Positions 1-7,394 of a stretch of DNA of 17,924 bases are shown piece by piece. This stretch comes from Clostridiaceae bacterium (GTDB taxonomy: Bacteria; Bacillota; Clostridia; Lachnospirales; Lachnospiraceae), in the NCBI GenBank assembly GCA_902362725.1, contig CABIXM010000036.1:1-17924 (forward strand), given 5' to 3'. The stretch's first letter is position 1. Each line of letters starts with the position of its first letter. A model generated the notes under the pieces. That model was given only the letters and a program-made list of their open reading frames with translations. It searched no databases and was not told where the DNA came from. A program made the position numbers and the translations under genes.

Positions 1-44
1 TTTTTTACTTTATAGGAAAGACCGCCTCCGGCGCTCTCTTGAAC

Positions 45-69
45 GAAAAAGGCCCGCGCGGAGGCGGGC
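45..69 (-). terminator. Rho-independent terminator downstream of the IS91-type genes
   Basis: On the minus strand a 6-bp GC stem (GCCCGC/GCGGGC, 52-69, six-base loop) is followed by C and five T. It lies 24 bp beyond the stop of the small acidic ORF, so it would end the transposase transcript. It may also be the terminal hairpin of the element: IS91-family origin ends carry a hairpin next to a GTTC-type tetranucleotide, and GTTC (minus strand, 41-44) follows directly. Confidence 0.65.
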
Positions 70-92
70 ATGAAAACGGGACGGTTGTGAAA

Positions 93-269
93 TTAGAAGA
101 TATAAAAACCTTCTGTTCCCCAATCGTCATCATCGTCATCGAATTCATGTAAGAAATAATCCATATCCAGAAGGTCACTCTCGCTCATCTGGCGAATGTC
201 CCTGGGTGTCATTCCTTCCGGTGGATTTTTGATGTATTTATTGCGCAGCTCCTCGATATCAGATTTCAT
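93..269 (-). CDS. Small acidic hypothetical protein accompanying the IS91 transposase
   Basis: This is a 58-residue protein starting at an ATG preceded by a strong AAAGGAGGA ribosome site. A longer open frame upstream overlaps the transposase gene and has no such site, so I reject the longer start. It begins 52 bp after the transposase stop, on the same strand and before the same terminator, so co-transcription is likely. The C-terminus has a run of six aspartates inside a Glu/Asp-rich tail that ends in aromatic residues. There is no membrane segment, Cys pair or recognised domain. It may be an accessory or regulatory protein of the element; the function is unknown. Confidence 0.6.
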   Translation of the reverse strand: MKSDIEELRNKYIKNPPEGMTPRDIRQMSESDLLDMDYFLHEFDDDDDDWGTEGFYIF

Positions 270-321
270 GGCGGCATCCTCCTTTAAGAGGATTGTAGCA
301 TAGAAGTATGGAAAAGAGAAG

Positions 322-1473
322 CTATCCATAGCCTCTTTTCCTACGAGCTTTGGACATGGCTTTCTCGTACATTTCTTCGAGGGAGACGCGCTTATGGTTG
401 TAGTAAAGTTCAAGGACGGACATAGTAGAGCCGCAGTCAGGACATTTTAAAGGGTCATATCCAAATGAAAGAGAGATAGCCTGACGCCAGCGGTTAAAAC
501 TACGATAAATGTGATGTTTTTCGCGAGAAATAGCACGATAAAGTTTTTTATCAATCTCACGGTGCCTGGCATAAAGACCACCATAGCGGATCATTTTGAA
601 ATGTTTTTCCGGTATATGTTGAATCAACCGTTCAATAAAGGTAATGGCGGGAACGGTTTCGACGATATATTTATTATCTTCATGACGGTTGTAGTGAAAG
701 GTAACCGAATCACCGTCATAAGAATCAATGCGGGAAGTGGCGATAACAGGTCTGCCAAGGTAACGACCGATGTAATTAAGAACGGTTTTGGAATCGCAAC
801 TGTTGGGCTTGGCATAAACATAGAAACCATTGGGATGATCTTCATAACATTTGGCCTTTACTTTTTTGAATGAGTTTCCAAGCTTATGTTGCATCTCGTT
901 GAGTAGAGCGGTACGAAAAGAATTTCGGAGAAAAGTATAGTTGAAATGAGAAATATGCCGCCACTGCCCCAAATCGCTGTAACCACCTTCGGAAATGAGA
1001 CAGTGAATGTGAGGATTCCATTTGAGATCCCTGCCAAAAGTATGAAGAACCATGATGAATCCAGGGACAAAGTTTTGAGACTTGTTAAGCTTGGAAAACA
1101 TACGCAAAACAACACTGGAAACAGCATGAAAAAGACAATGAAGTAAGGAGCGATCTTCTAAGAAGAAAGGGCGAAGATTTTCATCAATGGTAAAAACACA
1201 ATGACGGTGAGTAACGTGAATGAGTTTAAAAGCCATGGAAGTAGTACGTTCCATAGAGTACTTATTGCCACAGGTAGGGCAAAAACGGCTGTGACAGCGG
1301 AAAGGGACAAACTTGAGATTGCCGCAATGCTTACAGCCATACATGGCACCGCCGAAGGCGGGGTCACCACAAAGGATCATTTTGTCCACGTTTTCAATAA
1401 TGGAATCACGTGGATGCAATGTATAAAGCATTTCTTCATAATGGTCTGTAAAAATTTCTTGAAGGATGTTCAT
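322..1473 (-). CDS. IS91-family HUH transposase
   Basis: A 383-residue rolling-circle transposase. The N-terminus carries a zinc-binding cluster (C47, C50, C60, C65, C68) of the type found ahead of IS91 transposase cores. The HUH metal-binding motif is NPHIHC (H155, H157), and the Y2-type nicking motif is YIGRY (Y234, Y238). A second CPDC pair (344-347) precedes a basic tail. These enzymes nick one strand at the element's origin through the tyrosine and move it by rolling-circle replication. I chose the ATG at 1473; an in-frame GTG at 1515 lies inside a hairpin and adds 14 unlikely residues. The length is normal and no frame break is visible, so the element may be active. Confidence 0.93.
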   Translation of the reverse strand: MNILQEIFTDHYEEMLYTLHPRDSIIENVDKMILCGDPAFGGAMYGCKHCGNLKFVPFRCHSRFCPTCGNKYSMERTTSMAFKLIHVTHRHCVFTIDENLRPFFLEDRSLLHCLFHAVSSVVLRMFSKLNKSQNFVPGFIMVLHTFGRDLKWNPHIHCLISEGGYSDLGQWRHISHFNYTFLRNSFRTALLNEMQHKLGNSFKKVKAKCYEDHPNGFYVYAKPNSCDSKTVLNYIGRYLGRPVIATSRIDSYDGDSVTFHYNRHEDNKYIVETVPAITFIERLIQHIPEKHFKMIRYGGLYARHREIDKKLYRAISREKHHIYRSFNRWRQAISLSFGYDPLKCPDCGSTMSVLELYYNHKRVSLEEMYEKAMSKARRKRGYG

Positions 1474-1514
1474 AAGACTATTATGCAGGAAAAAGCAAGA
1501 AAAAGAAACCCCCA

Positions 1515-1560
1515 CCCCTCAAGAATGAGGGGCAGGGGAGTTGAATAGGCGAAGCCTATT
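1515..1560. repeat. Paired hairpins at the transposase-proximal IS end
   Basis: Two short perfect inverted repeats lie just upstream of the transposase: CCCCTC-N6-GAGGGG (1515-1532) and AATAGGC-GAA-GCCTATT (1544-1560), the second followed on the plus strand by T-rich DNA. They lie where the terminus end of an IS91 element would be. The second could also act as a plus-strand terminator. The adjacent Mrr/STAND reading frame runs through both hairpins before stopping. Confidence 0.5.
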
Positions 1561-3636
1561 TTTTATTTCCACATATACAGTATGCTTCTTAAAAATAGCT
1601 TGGAGAGTGGAAATAAGCGCCTCTTTAGAGTCCGGAATTATATGTATGGTATTTGAATTTCTTTGTGCAACACCAAACATAACTGCGTCAATCATTATAT
1701 TATCGATTGTAGCCGTACTTACAGATAATTCTTTTCCCAATTCCGAAGATGCCAAATCTCCTTTGTCTATTAGGCACGCAAATGCTCGCATATCTGTTCT
1801 AAATTGCTGCTGAGGGATATAATCCAGCATAAGTTCTGGAACAGTCTTATTTAAAACATAATCTCGGAAAATATCCCAGTACAATGTCAACTTTGATGCA
1901 CGTCGGATTACAATTCTTCCGTTTATCAGAGTTTGCACCATATCGCTACCATATGTTTCTGTAATTGAAAAATAATCTGCCGGCGAAGATTTAGCAATTT
2001 CTATTACGCAAGCGTGCTGGTCTGGCGTTAGTTCAGAAATATCTCTTTCAAATAAGTCTACTATATTAAGCCTTTGACCAATAACATAGTCCTGGCTATT
2101 TCCGTCGTGTATCAACTTGAAAACATGAATGCACAACTTTTTTAACAACCAAGGGTATCCTTGACATTGTTTGGTCAAGTAATTGTTTAAAATCGGATTA
2201 ACAGGCTCTTGCAAATGCCTACCAAAAAGCTTAATAGCGCTTTTAATTTCTGTCGCCTTAAATTGCGACAATTCAAATTCTTTACGCCTATCTGCTAAAT
2301 TCGACCACATATAGTATGCCGGATGATCAGCAGGAATCGTTAAATCTGTTTTCCATGCAAATCCTAAAACTAGTGGACCTTGTAGCGCATCTATCTCATT
2401 GCAAAGGACACGCACATTATCAAAGAGTGGATACAACCCCTTTTGAGAGAACAGCTCTTCAAATTGATCAAATACAATTACTATAGTTTTACCTTGTTGT
2501 TTTAAATATTCTAATGTCTTTTGAATTGAACTATCATTTAGGTACTGACTTACAGTAGTTGAATTGATGTCCCTCGTTGTAACATCTGTAAATCCTTGTG
2601 AATCAGCTTCAGAAAAGCAAGATCTAATTGCCATCTCTGCATATCGCGCTGACATAGCGGTACGAACATCTACCGCATACACAAAAAATTTTTTGGAATA
2701 CTTTCGGCTTGTTGTCACCTGAGAAGCCAACTTCAATACAACAGAACTTTTTCCCATACCAGATGGTGCCTTTATGGAAAACAACCTCGTTCTTGAATTT
2801 CCATTGTTAACACTTTCTAAAAAATCTAGTATATCCGATAAGATCTTCTTCCTACCGACAAAATCCTCTGGTCTAGCTGGGCGATAATCGCTCCAATCAT
2901 CACCACTTATTACCGGAACAATATTCCTATATTCTTCGGCAAGCAGTTCTGTTTGCTTAGAGTCGATACTTTCGCTCCCTAGCCACTGAAAACTACTAAA
3001 ACTATTTCTATGGGCCTTCAGATTGTTAAGCTGCTCGGTTGATGTTACTCTTTGGCCATGAACAGCATCAAATGCAAGAACTGTTGAAGAAATTTCCAGA
3101 GCAGGATCAACAATCGGAATAATCCAGAACATACCGGAGGATGTGCACATTAACATTGCATCATCTCCAGGTACAAATTTACTTGAAATTAACCCAAGAA
3201 TCTTGTCCAATGGCTGAATTTGCCTAGATCCAACTAATAAATCTAGAATTCTGTCCTGTGTATAAAAAGACAGTTTTCCTCTTTCGCTATTTGATTCTTG
3301 CTCCCATTCAATTCGTGTGCCTTCTGCATCCTTAGACAGGGGCCCTGTCGTAACGAGCCAACAAGCATCAGCTTTGCGCAGCATTATGTTTCCTAACAAT
3401 TTAGTGATGACATCCGCTGGTAAAGCATTCTCATGAGCCTTACACTCAACAAGAATCACTTGATTTGTGATTTTGTGTTTTGCATATACATCTATTTCCA
3501 TCCCGGTTACACGCACTGTTTGGGTAACTTCAAACTGCTGAACCGTCAATATTTGCGCCACCAACCGCTCTAAAATACCGCCTTTAACAGTTGTAGATTC
3601 ATCTTCCTTTGTACAAATTTCGATTCTAGTGTTCAT
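1519..3636 (-). CDS. Mrr-like nuclease fused to STAND-type ATPase, probable anti-phage defence protein
   Basis: A 705-residue protein from an ATG placed five bases after GGAGG; an upstream in-frame TTG is less likely. Residues about 1-105 form a PD-(D/E)xK nuclease domain of the Mrr type, with D49 and the ECK motif at 64-66. After a middle region, PEDFVGR (about 256-262) introduces a P-loop NTPase. Its Walker A is PSGMGKSS (about 291-298) and its Walker B is the hydrophobic strand ending in DQFEE (about 390-394), typical of novel STAND ATPases. The last 200 residues look helical with a winged-helix-like end. Such nuclease-STAND fusions (Avs-like and relatives) sense phage products and then degrade DNA. 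The gene is distinctly AT-richer than the redox genes, suggesting transfer. Its last 13 codons lie in the IS91 end, so the natural C-terminus may be missing. Defence function is inferred. Confidence 0.8.
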   Translation of the reverse strand: MNTRIEICTKEDESTTVKGGILERLVAQILTVQQFEVTQTVRVTGMEIDVYAKHKITNQVILVECKAHENALPADVITKLLGNIMLRKADACWLVTTGPLSKDAEGTRIEWEQESNSERGKLSFYTQDRILDLLVGSRQIQPLDKILGLISSKFVPGDDAMLMCTSSGMFWIIPIVDPALEISSTVLAFDAVHGQRVTSTEQLNNLKAHRNSFSSFQWLGSESIDSKQTELLAEEYRNIVPVISGDDWSDYRPARPEDFVGRKKILSDILDFLESVNNGNSRTRLFSIKAPSGMGKSSVVLKLASQVTTSRKYSKKFFVYAVDVRTAMSARYAEMAIRSCFSEADSQGFTDVTTRDINSTTVSQYLNDSSIQKTLEYLKQQGKTIVIVFDQFEELFSQKGLYPLFDNVRVLCNEIDALQGPLVLGFAWKTDLTIPADHPAYYMWSNLADRRKEFELSQFKATEIKSAIKLFGRHLQEPVNPILNNYLTKQCQGYPWLLKKLCIHVFKLIHDGNSQDYVIGQRLNIVDLFERDISELTPDQHACVIEIAKSSPADYFSITETYGSDMVQTLINGRIVIRRASKLTLYWDIFRDYVLNKTVPELMLDYIPQQQFRTDMRAFACLIDKGDLASSELGKELSVSTATIDNIMIDAVMFGVAQRNSNTIHIIPDSKEALISTLQAIFKKHTVYVEIKNRLRLFNSPAPHS

Positions 3637-3662
3637 GTGTTCCTCCAAATATATCTGGAAAA

Positions 3663-4040
3663 TTATAATCCATTCACGATCTCCATAAACCGCTCCAGGG
3701 AATACGCTCCCGGATAGTCCGGCTGCTTGGTCTCAAACACCATGTAATACTTGTACTGTTTTCCGGCCAGCTTCGCCCACTGGTCGCCGATTTTGGCTTT
3801 TTCCTTAGATTCATCGTTGTCCAGGTGGTCGCCCTTGGTCTCTACCATCAAAATCTTCCCACTGTGGAGCATCACGATGATGTGGCCATATGGGCACATC
3901 CGGTCAGAAAATTCGACGCTTTTATTATACCAGATACAGGAATTCAGAACAACAGATTTTCGCATCTCAATACGAAAATATCCAACTCAAATTTATCAGT
4001 CAGCAAGGCTTTCCGTTCACCTTTTCCCAGCCGCTGCTGA
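3663..4040 (-). pseudogene. Remnant of type III restriction (Res) / DEAD-box helicase protein, C-terminal end
   Basis: Residues encoded by 3663-3905 match the C-terminal nuclease end of Res-type helicase-nucleases: a strand ending in METK-GDHLDN-like order (VETKGDHLDNDESK), then a GDQWAKLAG helix, KYYMVFETK and a YSLERFMEIV end. Upstream, the same protein continues in another frame (ERKALLTDKFELDIFVLRCENLLF, split over about 3940-4030) and hits a stop near 3945, so there is at least one frameshift. The whole helicase part is missing, and the homology stops just before the inverted repeat at 4043. An ATG at 3965 could yield a 100-residue product, but it would be a fragment. It lies 26 bp upstream of the Mrr/STAND gene on the same strand, so it may be the relic of a defence island. 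Confidence 0.7.
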
Positions 4041-4042
4041 CC

Positions 4043-4095
4043 AAAACAGGCCCAGAGATTTACCCGCTATTTGGGCAAAACTCTGGGCCTGTTTT
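4043..4095. repeat. Perfect 15-bp inverted repeat with 23-base loop
   Basis: The arm AAAACAGGCCCAGAG (4043-4057) is matched exactly in reverse complement at 4081-4095. The loop is 23 bases. On the plus strand the right arm ends in TTTT, so the structure could terminate transcription, but the A/T ends are symmetric. It marks the boundary between the Res remnant and the gene-poor stretch. Confidence 0.8.
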
Positions 4096-4712
4096 ACCTG
4101 TTCCGGGCAGGAGCGTATCTATCGTGTGGGAGCAGGATGGATCGCCACTGCATGGACAGGTGGGGCGTCCAGAGGGGCAAAGCCCCTTTGGCTCTGGGTT
4201 TCCAATAGGGGCGAGCAGCATCCCTGTTGGCATAGGGTATCCAAAGGAAAACAGAGTTGCCCTTGGCAGGGGTATCCAAAGGGGACGGAGTTCCACTTGG
4301 CACACGATTTTGCTTGCAAAGTATAGTGTGTTATACCTTTTGCGACCGCTGATGCTGGAAAGGGGGTTGTCCCACGCCAGACAGATCGTTTTCAGTGGCA
4401 GCAGAACAGGCGGATTTTGTGGGCTGTAAGTTACAAAAGACAAGGAATTTGCCATAAGCAAAATCCGGCTGTTCGGGTGTAGTTGGCGCAGGATATCTTG
4501 TAGCTGTGCGAAAAGATTTTCTGTGCCAACGGGGGGCGCAAGAGGTATATAAAAACCCGCCGTAGCGACACGCTTAATTTTCCCCATCCAAGGGGAGCTC
4601 AAGAACTTGCTCGGCAAGCTGCTGGAACAGTTCTGAAGTATTCTCGTCCATTGTGATCATCGTTCCTATGTGAGCCCTTTGTGGCTTGCTTTGAAAATGG
4701 ATAATTTAAATC
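4096..4712. other. About 600 bp with no supported gene; probable mobile-element remnant
   Basis: Open frames exist on both strands (for example minus 4060-4617) but they are proline-rich, lack convincing ribosome sites, run through the inverted repeat and overlap each other, so I do not call them. A 28-codon minus-strand frame (4574-4660, starting MITMDENTSELF) has a weak AGGA upstream and could be a leader or relic. The word GGTATCCAAAGG occurs twice (4236-4247, 4271-4282), and an 11-base part of it recurs at 10469. The composition and repeats suggest non-coding DNA from an integrative element, but this is inference. Confidence 0.45.
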
Positions 4713-4997
4713 TTATAACTTTGGAAAATCCAGAGGAAGTCCGCGCTTCTGCATCTTATTCATAATGCTGGACGGCGACTTCAAGCGGCTTTTCATACTT
4801 TCTATCGGATTGCGGTCATGCTGCAATGAAAATTCCTCATTCAAAATTTCCAACCGGCTTTCAAGTGCTTTCAGTGCGCAGCGGTATTGCAGCATGACTT
4901 CCTGATACATGTGATTTTTACTTAAAAGGCGCTGGCATTGCAGATCATCCAAGCCTTTATCTGTCGCAATCGTCAAACCCAATAAATTTTCACTCAT
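4713..4997 (-). pseudogene. Truncated RelQ-type GTP pyrophosphokinase (N-terminal fragment)
   Basis: The 94-codon frame starts at an ATG that overlaps the stop of the CoA-disulfide reductase gene by ATGA, so it is translationally coupled. Residues 30-90 match the N-terminal helices of small alarmone synthetases: a YQEVMLQYRCALKALE helix, then LNEEFSLQHDRNPIESMKSRLKSP and MNKMQKRGLPL. In intact proteins this leads directly into the synthetase core that binds GTP and transfers pyrophosphate from ATP. Here homology ends at about residue 90, followed by four unrelated codons and TAA. The catalytic part is absent, so no (p)ppGpp synthesis is expected. The break lies where the gene-poor stretch begins, so an insertion or deletion there removed the rest. 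Confidence 0.75.
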
Positions 4998-6688
4998 AGC
5001 TTCTTCATTCCGCAGGGATAGACGCTCTGCGCTGTCTGCTGCTCTTGAGTTACGACCTGATAAAAACTGTATCCGCCGGAGAGATGGGCACAGCTGAAAC
5101 CATACTGCGTCAAAAGCCGGCAAGCCAGATAACTGCGAAGTCCTGTCTGGCAATTCACATAGACAGGCTTGTCCCGCTCTAACTCGTCCAAATGCTCCCG
5201 CAGTTCGTCCAGTGGAATATTGCGGAATCCATTCAAGTGCCCACGCCGATATTCGCCTTCCGTACGGACATCCAGTAGCGTCGCACTGCCATCGCAAGGC
5301 AAGTCCTCAACATCATTCCAATGGAACTGCCGCACTTTCCCGCTCTCCAAATCCTCGATCATAAAGCCTGCCATATTTACCGGATCCTTGGCGGAGGAAT
5401 AGGGCGGTGCATAGGAAAGATCAAGTTCGGTCAGTTCCGGTGCTGTCATTTTGGCACGAATGGCCGTTGCCAGTACATCAATACGCTTGTCCACGCCGTC
5501 GCCGCCAACGATCTGCGCACCCAGCAGTCGCAGGCTTTCTTTTTCATACAGTACCTTCATTGCCATAGACTGTGCGCCGGGATAATAGGTAGCGTGGGAT
5601 GCCGGGAAAAGTACGACTTTGTCGTAAGTGATCCCTGCTGCCTGCGCTGCCTTTTCATTGATTCCCGTAGAGGCCGCTGTCAAGCCAAACAGCTTCAGAA
5701 CAGACGAGCCCTGAGAGCCGTGAAAGCGGCTGTTTCCGCCGCAGATATTGTCAGCGGCAATGCGTCCCTGCTTGTTGGCGGGCCCCGCAAGCGAGATCAA
5801 CGCTTTCTGGCCGGTCACGAAATGGGTGACCTCTACGGCATCGCCTACAGCGTAGATGTCCGGCGCGGAGGTTTCCATCCGCTCGTTGACAGCGATGCTG
5901 TCCCGGATGCCCAGTTCCAGCCCGGCCTCTTTTGCCAAATGCGTATCCGGGGTAACACCGATGGCCAACAGCACCATATCCGAATGCAGTGGTTCACTTT
6001 CTTCCAACAGGGTCAGCACGGAATCTCCGTCCTGTCGGAATCCGGTGACGGTTTCACCCAACCGCAGAGCCACGCCGTGTCTGCGCATTTCCGCATGGAC
6101 AAAGCTCGCCATATCCGCATCCAGTGGTGCTAATAGCTGCTTCGGACGCTGAACGATGGTAACCGAAACGCCCATCTCCACAAGGTTTTCCGCCATTTCC
6201 AGACCGATAAAGCCGCCGCCAGCCAAAATAGCAGTTTTCGGCTTCTGCTCCTCTACAAAGCGCCTAATGCGGAGGGTGTCCTCCACGGTGCGTAGCGTGA
6301 AAACACGCTCACTGCTGACGCCGGAAAGCGCAGGAACCGTCGGCTTTGCGCCGGGGGCAAGAAGCAGTTTGTCATAGGTTTCCGTATAGATCTTTCCGCT
6401 GTCCAGTGCACGGACGGTGACGGTTTTCTCTGCAGAATTGATTGCAGTTACTTCCTGCCGTATTCGTACATCAATGCGAAAGCGATCCCAAAAGCTCTCC
6501 GGAGTTTGCAGCGTCAGTTCTTCTTGCTCTTTGATCACACCACCCACATAATACGGCAGGCCGCAGTTGGCATAGGACACATAGCCGCTGCGCTCGATCA
6601 TGATGATCTGCGCGTGTTCATCCAAACGGCGGATGCGGGCAGCGGCAGAAGCACCTCCCGCCACACCGCCTACGATCACAACTTTCAT
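4994..6688 (-). CDS. CoA-disulfide reductase/NADH oxidase-like flavoprotein with C-terminal rhodanese domain
   Basis: A 564-residue FAD- and NAD(P)H-dependent disulfide oxidoreductase. The N-terminal FAD motif is GGVAGGASAAAR (7-18). C42 in SYANCGLPYY is the single redox cysteine of the CoA-disulfide reductase/NADH peroxidase branch. A second nucleotide-binding motif, AGGGFIGLEMAE, lies near 155-167, and YAVGDAVEV is the FAD-binding GD motif. Residues from about 460 form a rhodanese domain with active-site C513 (VNCQTGLRSY). This matches CoADR-rhodanese fusions, which reduce CoA disulfide, CoA persulfide or polysulfide in the cytoplasm. Its ATG overlaps the thioredoxin stop by ATGA and follows a GGAGG, so the genes are coupled. 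The exact substrate cannot be read from sequence. Confidence 0.93.
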   Translation of the reverse strand: MKVVIVGGVAGGASAAARIRRLDEHAQIIMIERSGYVSYANCGLPYYVGGVIKEQEELTLQTPESFWDRFRIDVRIRQEVTAINSAEKTVTVRALDSGKIYTETYDKLLLAPGAKPTVPALSGVSSERVFTLRTVEDTLRIRRFVEEQKPKTAILAGGGFIGLEMAENLVEMGVSVTIVQRPKQLLAPLDADMASFVHAEMRRHGVALRLGETVTGFRQDGDSVLTLLEESEPLHSDMVLLAIGVTPDTHLAKEAGLELGIRDSIAVNERMETSAPDIYAVGDAVEVTHFVTGQKALISLAGPANKQGRIAADNICGGNSRFHGSQGSSVLKLFGLTAASTGINEKAAQAAGITYDKVVLFPASHATYYPGAQSMAMKVLYEKESLRLLGAQIVGGDGVDKRIDVLATAIRAKMTAPELTELDLSYAPPYSSAKDPVNMAGFMIEDLESGKVRQFHWNDVEDLPCDGSATLLDVRTEGEYRRGHLNGFRNIPLDELREHLDELERDKPVYVNCQTGLRSYLACRLLTQYGFSCAHLSGGYSFYQVVTQEQQTAQSVYPCGMKKL

Positions 6689-7005
6689 CTTGCACCCTCC
6701 ACCATTGCGTCAATCTCCGACTTAGGCCGATAGCCGACCGATTTCGCAACGGCCTTTCCATCCTTGAATACGACCAGCATCGGGATGCTGGATACCTGAA
6801 AACGCATCGCCAGCTCCATTTGCTCCTCCACATTGACCTTGCCCACCTTGAGCGTACCGCTTTTTTCTTCGGCAAGCTCATGCAGTATGGGAGAGAGCAT
6901 TTTGCACGGTCCGCACCAGTCCGCGTAGAAATCCAGCAAAACGGGTTTGTCGGAATTCAGTACTTCATTTTCAAAATTCGCAGCAGTAATTTTCAGTTCA
7001 GCCAT
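6685..7005 (-). CDS. trxA: Thioredoxin
   Basis: A 106-residue thioredoxin of standard length with the WCGPC active site (C31, C34), the buried Asp before it (LLDFYADW) and the cis-proline strand (SSIPMLVVF). It reduces cytoplasmic protein disulfides. The ATG follows AAAGGAGT at good spacing, and the stop overlaps the next start by four bases. It lies downstream of an FTR-type reductase gene and upstream of the CoA-disulfide reductase gene, so it probably receives electrons from the FTR-type protein instead of an NADPH thioredoxin reductase. That partner assignment is inferred from gene order. Confidence 0.95.
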   Translation of the reverse strand: MAELKITAANFENEVLNSDKPVLLDFYADWCGPCKMLSPILHELAEEKSGTLKVGKVNVEEQMELAMRFQVSSIPMLVVFKDGKAVAKSVGYRPKSEIDAMVEGAR

Positions 7006-7033
7006 GAGAATGACTCCTTTCTATTATCCTTGA

Positions 7034-7382
7034 TTATTCTTTGTTTTTCAGTTTGCAAATGCCCTGCGTCATGGTTCCCATCGGACAAAACGCACACCAT
7101 GTGCGGGGCTTGTAGAGCACCATAACGATCAAGCCCAGCGGCAGAGAGGTCAGCATGAGGCTATAAAAGCCGAAGCTGAACTGCGCCACCCAATCAGCGA
7201 CTGTACCGGCTGTGTAAGTCCAGCCCCACGGCACACGGAATGTCCAGAACAGCTTAATAGCCTCCCGCAGGGACGCAGCACCCGCGGCGCACCTTGACGA
7301 CCCCCAGTGGACAGGTATTTTCACACACGCCGCAGGCGACGCACTGCGTCTTATCTACGGCAGCCAGTTTCTTTGACAGCAT
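7034..7382 (-). pseudogene. 4Fe-4S membrane electron-transfer protein with a large internal deletion
   Basis: Reading from an ATG at 7382 (after AGGGAGGA), the frame gives a ferredoxin start with CVACGVCENTCP, a 4Fe-4S ligand set, then stops after 42 codons. In another frame, 7034-7300 encodes the C-terminal end of the same protein type: two membrane helices and the cluster motif WCAFCPMGTMTQ. Intact proteins of this NapH-like type have a second ferredoxin motif and several membrane helices between these parts. Here they are joined directly and out of frame, so a deletion removed the middle. The gene starts 12 bp after the FTR-type gene, so it belonged to the redox operon. A 96-residue remnant could still be made from an ATG at 7324 but is unlikely to work. 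Confidence 0.8.
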
Positions 7383-7394
7383 AGCGTTCCTCCC

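Larger units (their letters stand above)
45..1560 (-). mobile_element. IS91-family insertion sequence (approximate bounds)
   Basis: The element is defined by an IS91-type HUH transposase and a small downstream ORF. At the low-coordinate side, next to the transposase 3' end, a GC hairpin (52-69) abuts GTTC on the minus strand, which fits the family's origin end. At the high-coordinate side two hairpins (1515-1532 and 1544-1560) mark the probable terminus end. IS91 elements move by rolling-circle transposition and leave no target duplication, so the ends cannot be proved from flanking repeats. The bounds are inferred and could be off by tens of bases. Confidence 0.6.

Noticed and set aside
4060..4617. 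Minus-strand frame of 185 codons between the Res remnant and the RelQ fragment
   Set aside because: No ribosome site, proline-rich low-similarity translation, its end lies in the 15-bp inverted repeat, and competing frames are open on the other strand.
5321..6133. Long plus-strand frame of 270 codons
   Set aside because: It is antisense to the clear CoA-disulfide reductase gene and has no domain; a shadow of GC-biased codons.
7028..7382. A genuine short 96-residue iron-sulfur membrane protein
   Set aside because: The first cluster motif and the membrane end belong to one longer known protein plan and are out of frame with each other, so a deletion is simpler.
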